Origin: Gracilaria caudata
Taxonomy: Eukaryota > Rhodophyta > Florideophyceae > Gracilariales > Gracilariaceae
DNA: 14,282 nt
NCBI GenBank assembly: GCA_030374735.1
Contig: JASCIV010000654.1
Coordinates: forward strand, 1-14,282
Direction of reading: 5' to 3'
Of the stretch, positions 14,138-14,282 are shown piece after piece. Under the pieces are notes generated by a model, which was not told the DNA's origin, ran no database searches, and saw only the letters and a program-made list of their open reading frames with translations. Position 1 is the first letter of the stretch; every line of letters begins with the position of its first letter. A program made the translations under genes and the position numbers.

Positions 14138-14282
14138 AGTAGCAGCGCAGCGAAGTAATGCGCTCGCGCAGCTCGCACACACGTCATAGCGCACGTGACG
14201 CGCCGCACGCCGCACGCCGCTCGCAGCGGCGCGCGCGCGGCAGACGGCGAGGCGCGGAAAGCGAAACGCGTTGTGTCTTTTT

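Larger units (their letters stand above)
12953..14282. other. GCGC-dense, low-complexity domain without a gene
   Basis: Base composition changes sharply: GCGC tetramers occur dozens of times, often as GCGCGC or longer, whereas they are sparse before 11.9 kb. All open frames, on both strands, are Ala/Arg-rich translations of this bias and carry no family motif. Other content: poly-T tracts, two (GC)n runs, a small hairpin CGCTGA / TCAGCG (13362-13367 and 13374-13379), and a TATAAG at 13622-13627 with no gene after it. I found no tRNA box pair. It may be a CpG island of a gene to the right, a subtelomeric or otherwise structural domain, or a compositional isochore. Confidence 0.6.

Noticed and set aside
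13538..14208. Several long Ala/Arg-rich frames in the GC-rich domain
   Set aside because: GC-rich DNA has few stop codons; these frames lack motifs and overlap each other on both strands.
1..14282. CRISPR array, prophage, insertion sequence or bacterial operon
   Set aside because: No regularly spaced repeats, integrase or transposase genes, or ribosome binding sites; introns show the DNA is eukaryotic.

Overview
This is nuclear DNA of a eukaryote, most likely an alga with a compact, intron-poor genome. A red alga is my first guess, without proof. Reasons: genes lie on both strands with no operons or Shine-Dalgarno sites; three convincing short GT-AG introns (64, 93 and 93 bp) restore known or open frames; and two genes belong to families typical of cyanobacteria and plastids (a PF06695 small multidrug export-like membrane protein with an N-terminus that looks like a two-part plastid targeting sequence, and a YGGT/YlmG/CCB3-like protein).

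Layout. 1-114 may be the tail of a gene entering from the left. 947-1984 (-) is a drug/metabolite-family nucleotide-sugar transporter of the GDP-mannose transporter type, with a GACNK variant of the GALNK motif. 2887-3816 (+) is the PF06695 protein. 4145-6052 is a graveyard: a broken phosphoserine phosphatase (SerB) fragment on +, facing a frameshifted Crinkler/RHS-type P-loop NTPase plus C-terminal domain on -. 6474-9333 holds no gene I can support but many GTAC-rich palindromes. 9334-10009 (+) is a two-exon gene of unknown family with a basic N-terminus. 10555-11226 (+) is the three-exon YGGT gene. It converges, with 43 bp between stop codons, on 11270-11764 (-), a protein with a lysine-rich tail and a weak resemblance to Mediator subunit 19. 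11773-12032 (+) may be a small two-exon gene whose ATG lies only 8 bp from the ATG of the previous gene. From about 12 kb, and strongly after 12,960, the DNA becomes GCGC-dense, with (GC)n, (TG)n and poly-T tracts and no credible gene.

The intact genes do not form one pathway. They are ordinary housekeeping genes: sugar-nucleotide transport (probably Golgi), two plastid membrane proteins, and two or three probable nuclear or unknown proteins. The accessory part is the relic island at 4.1-6.3 kb and the palindrome-rich spacers. I did not find a clear new defence or mobile system. The best leads are the Crinkler/RHS relic, the tightly packed 10.5-12.0 kb gene cluster with its bidirectional start region, and the recurring GGTACC-centred palindromes.
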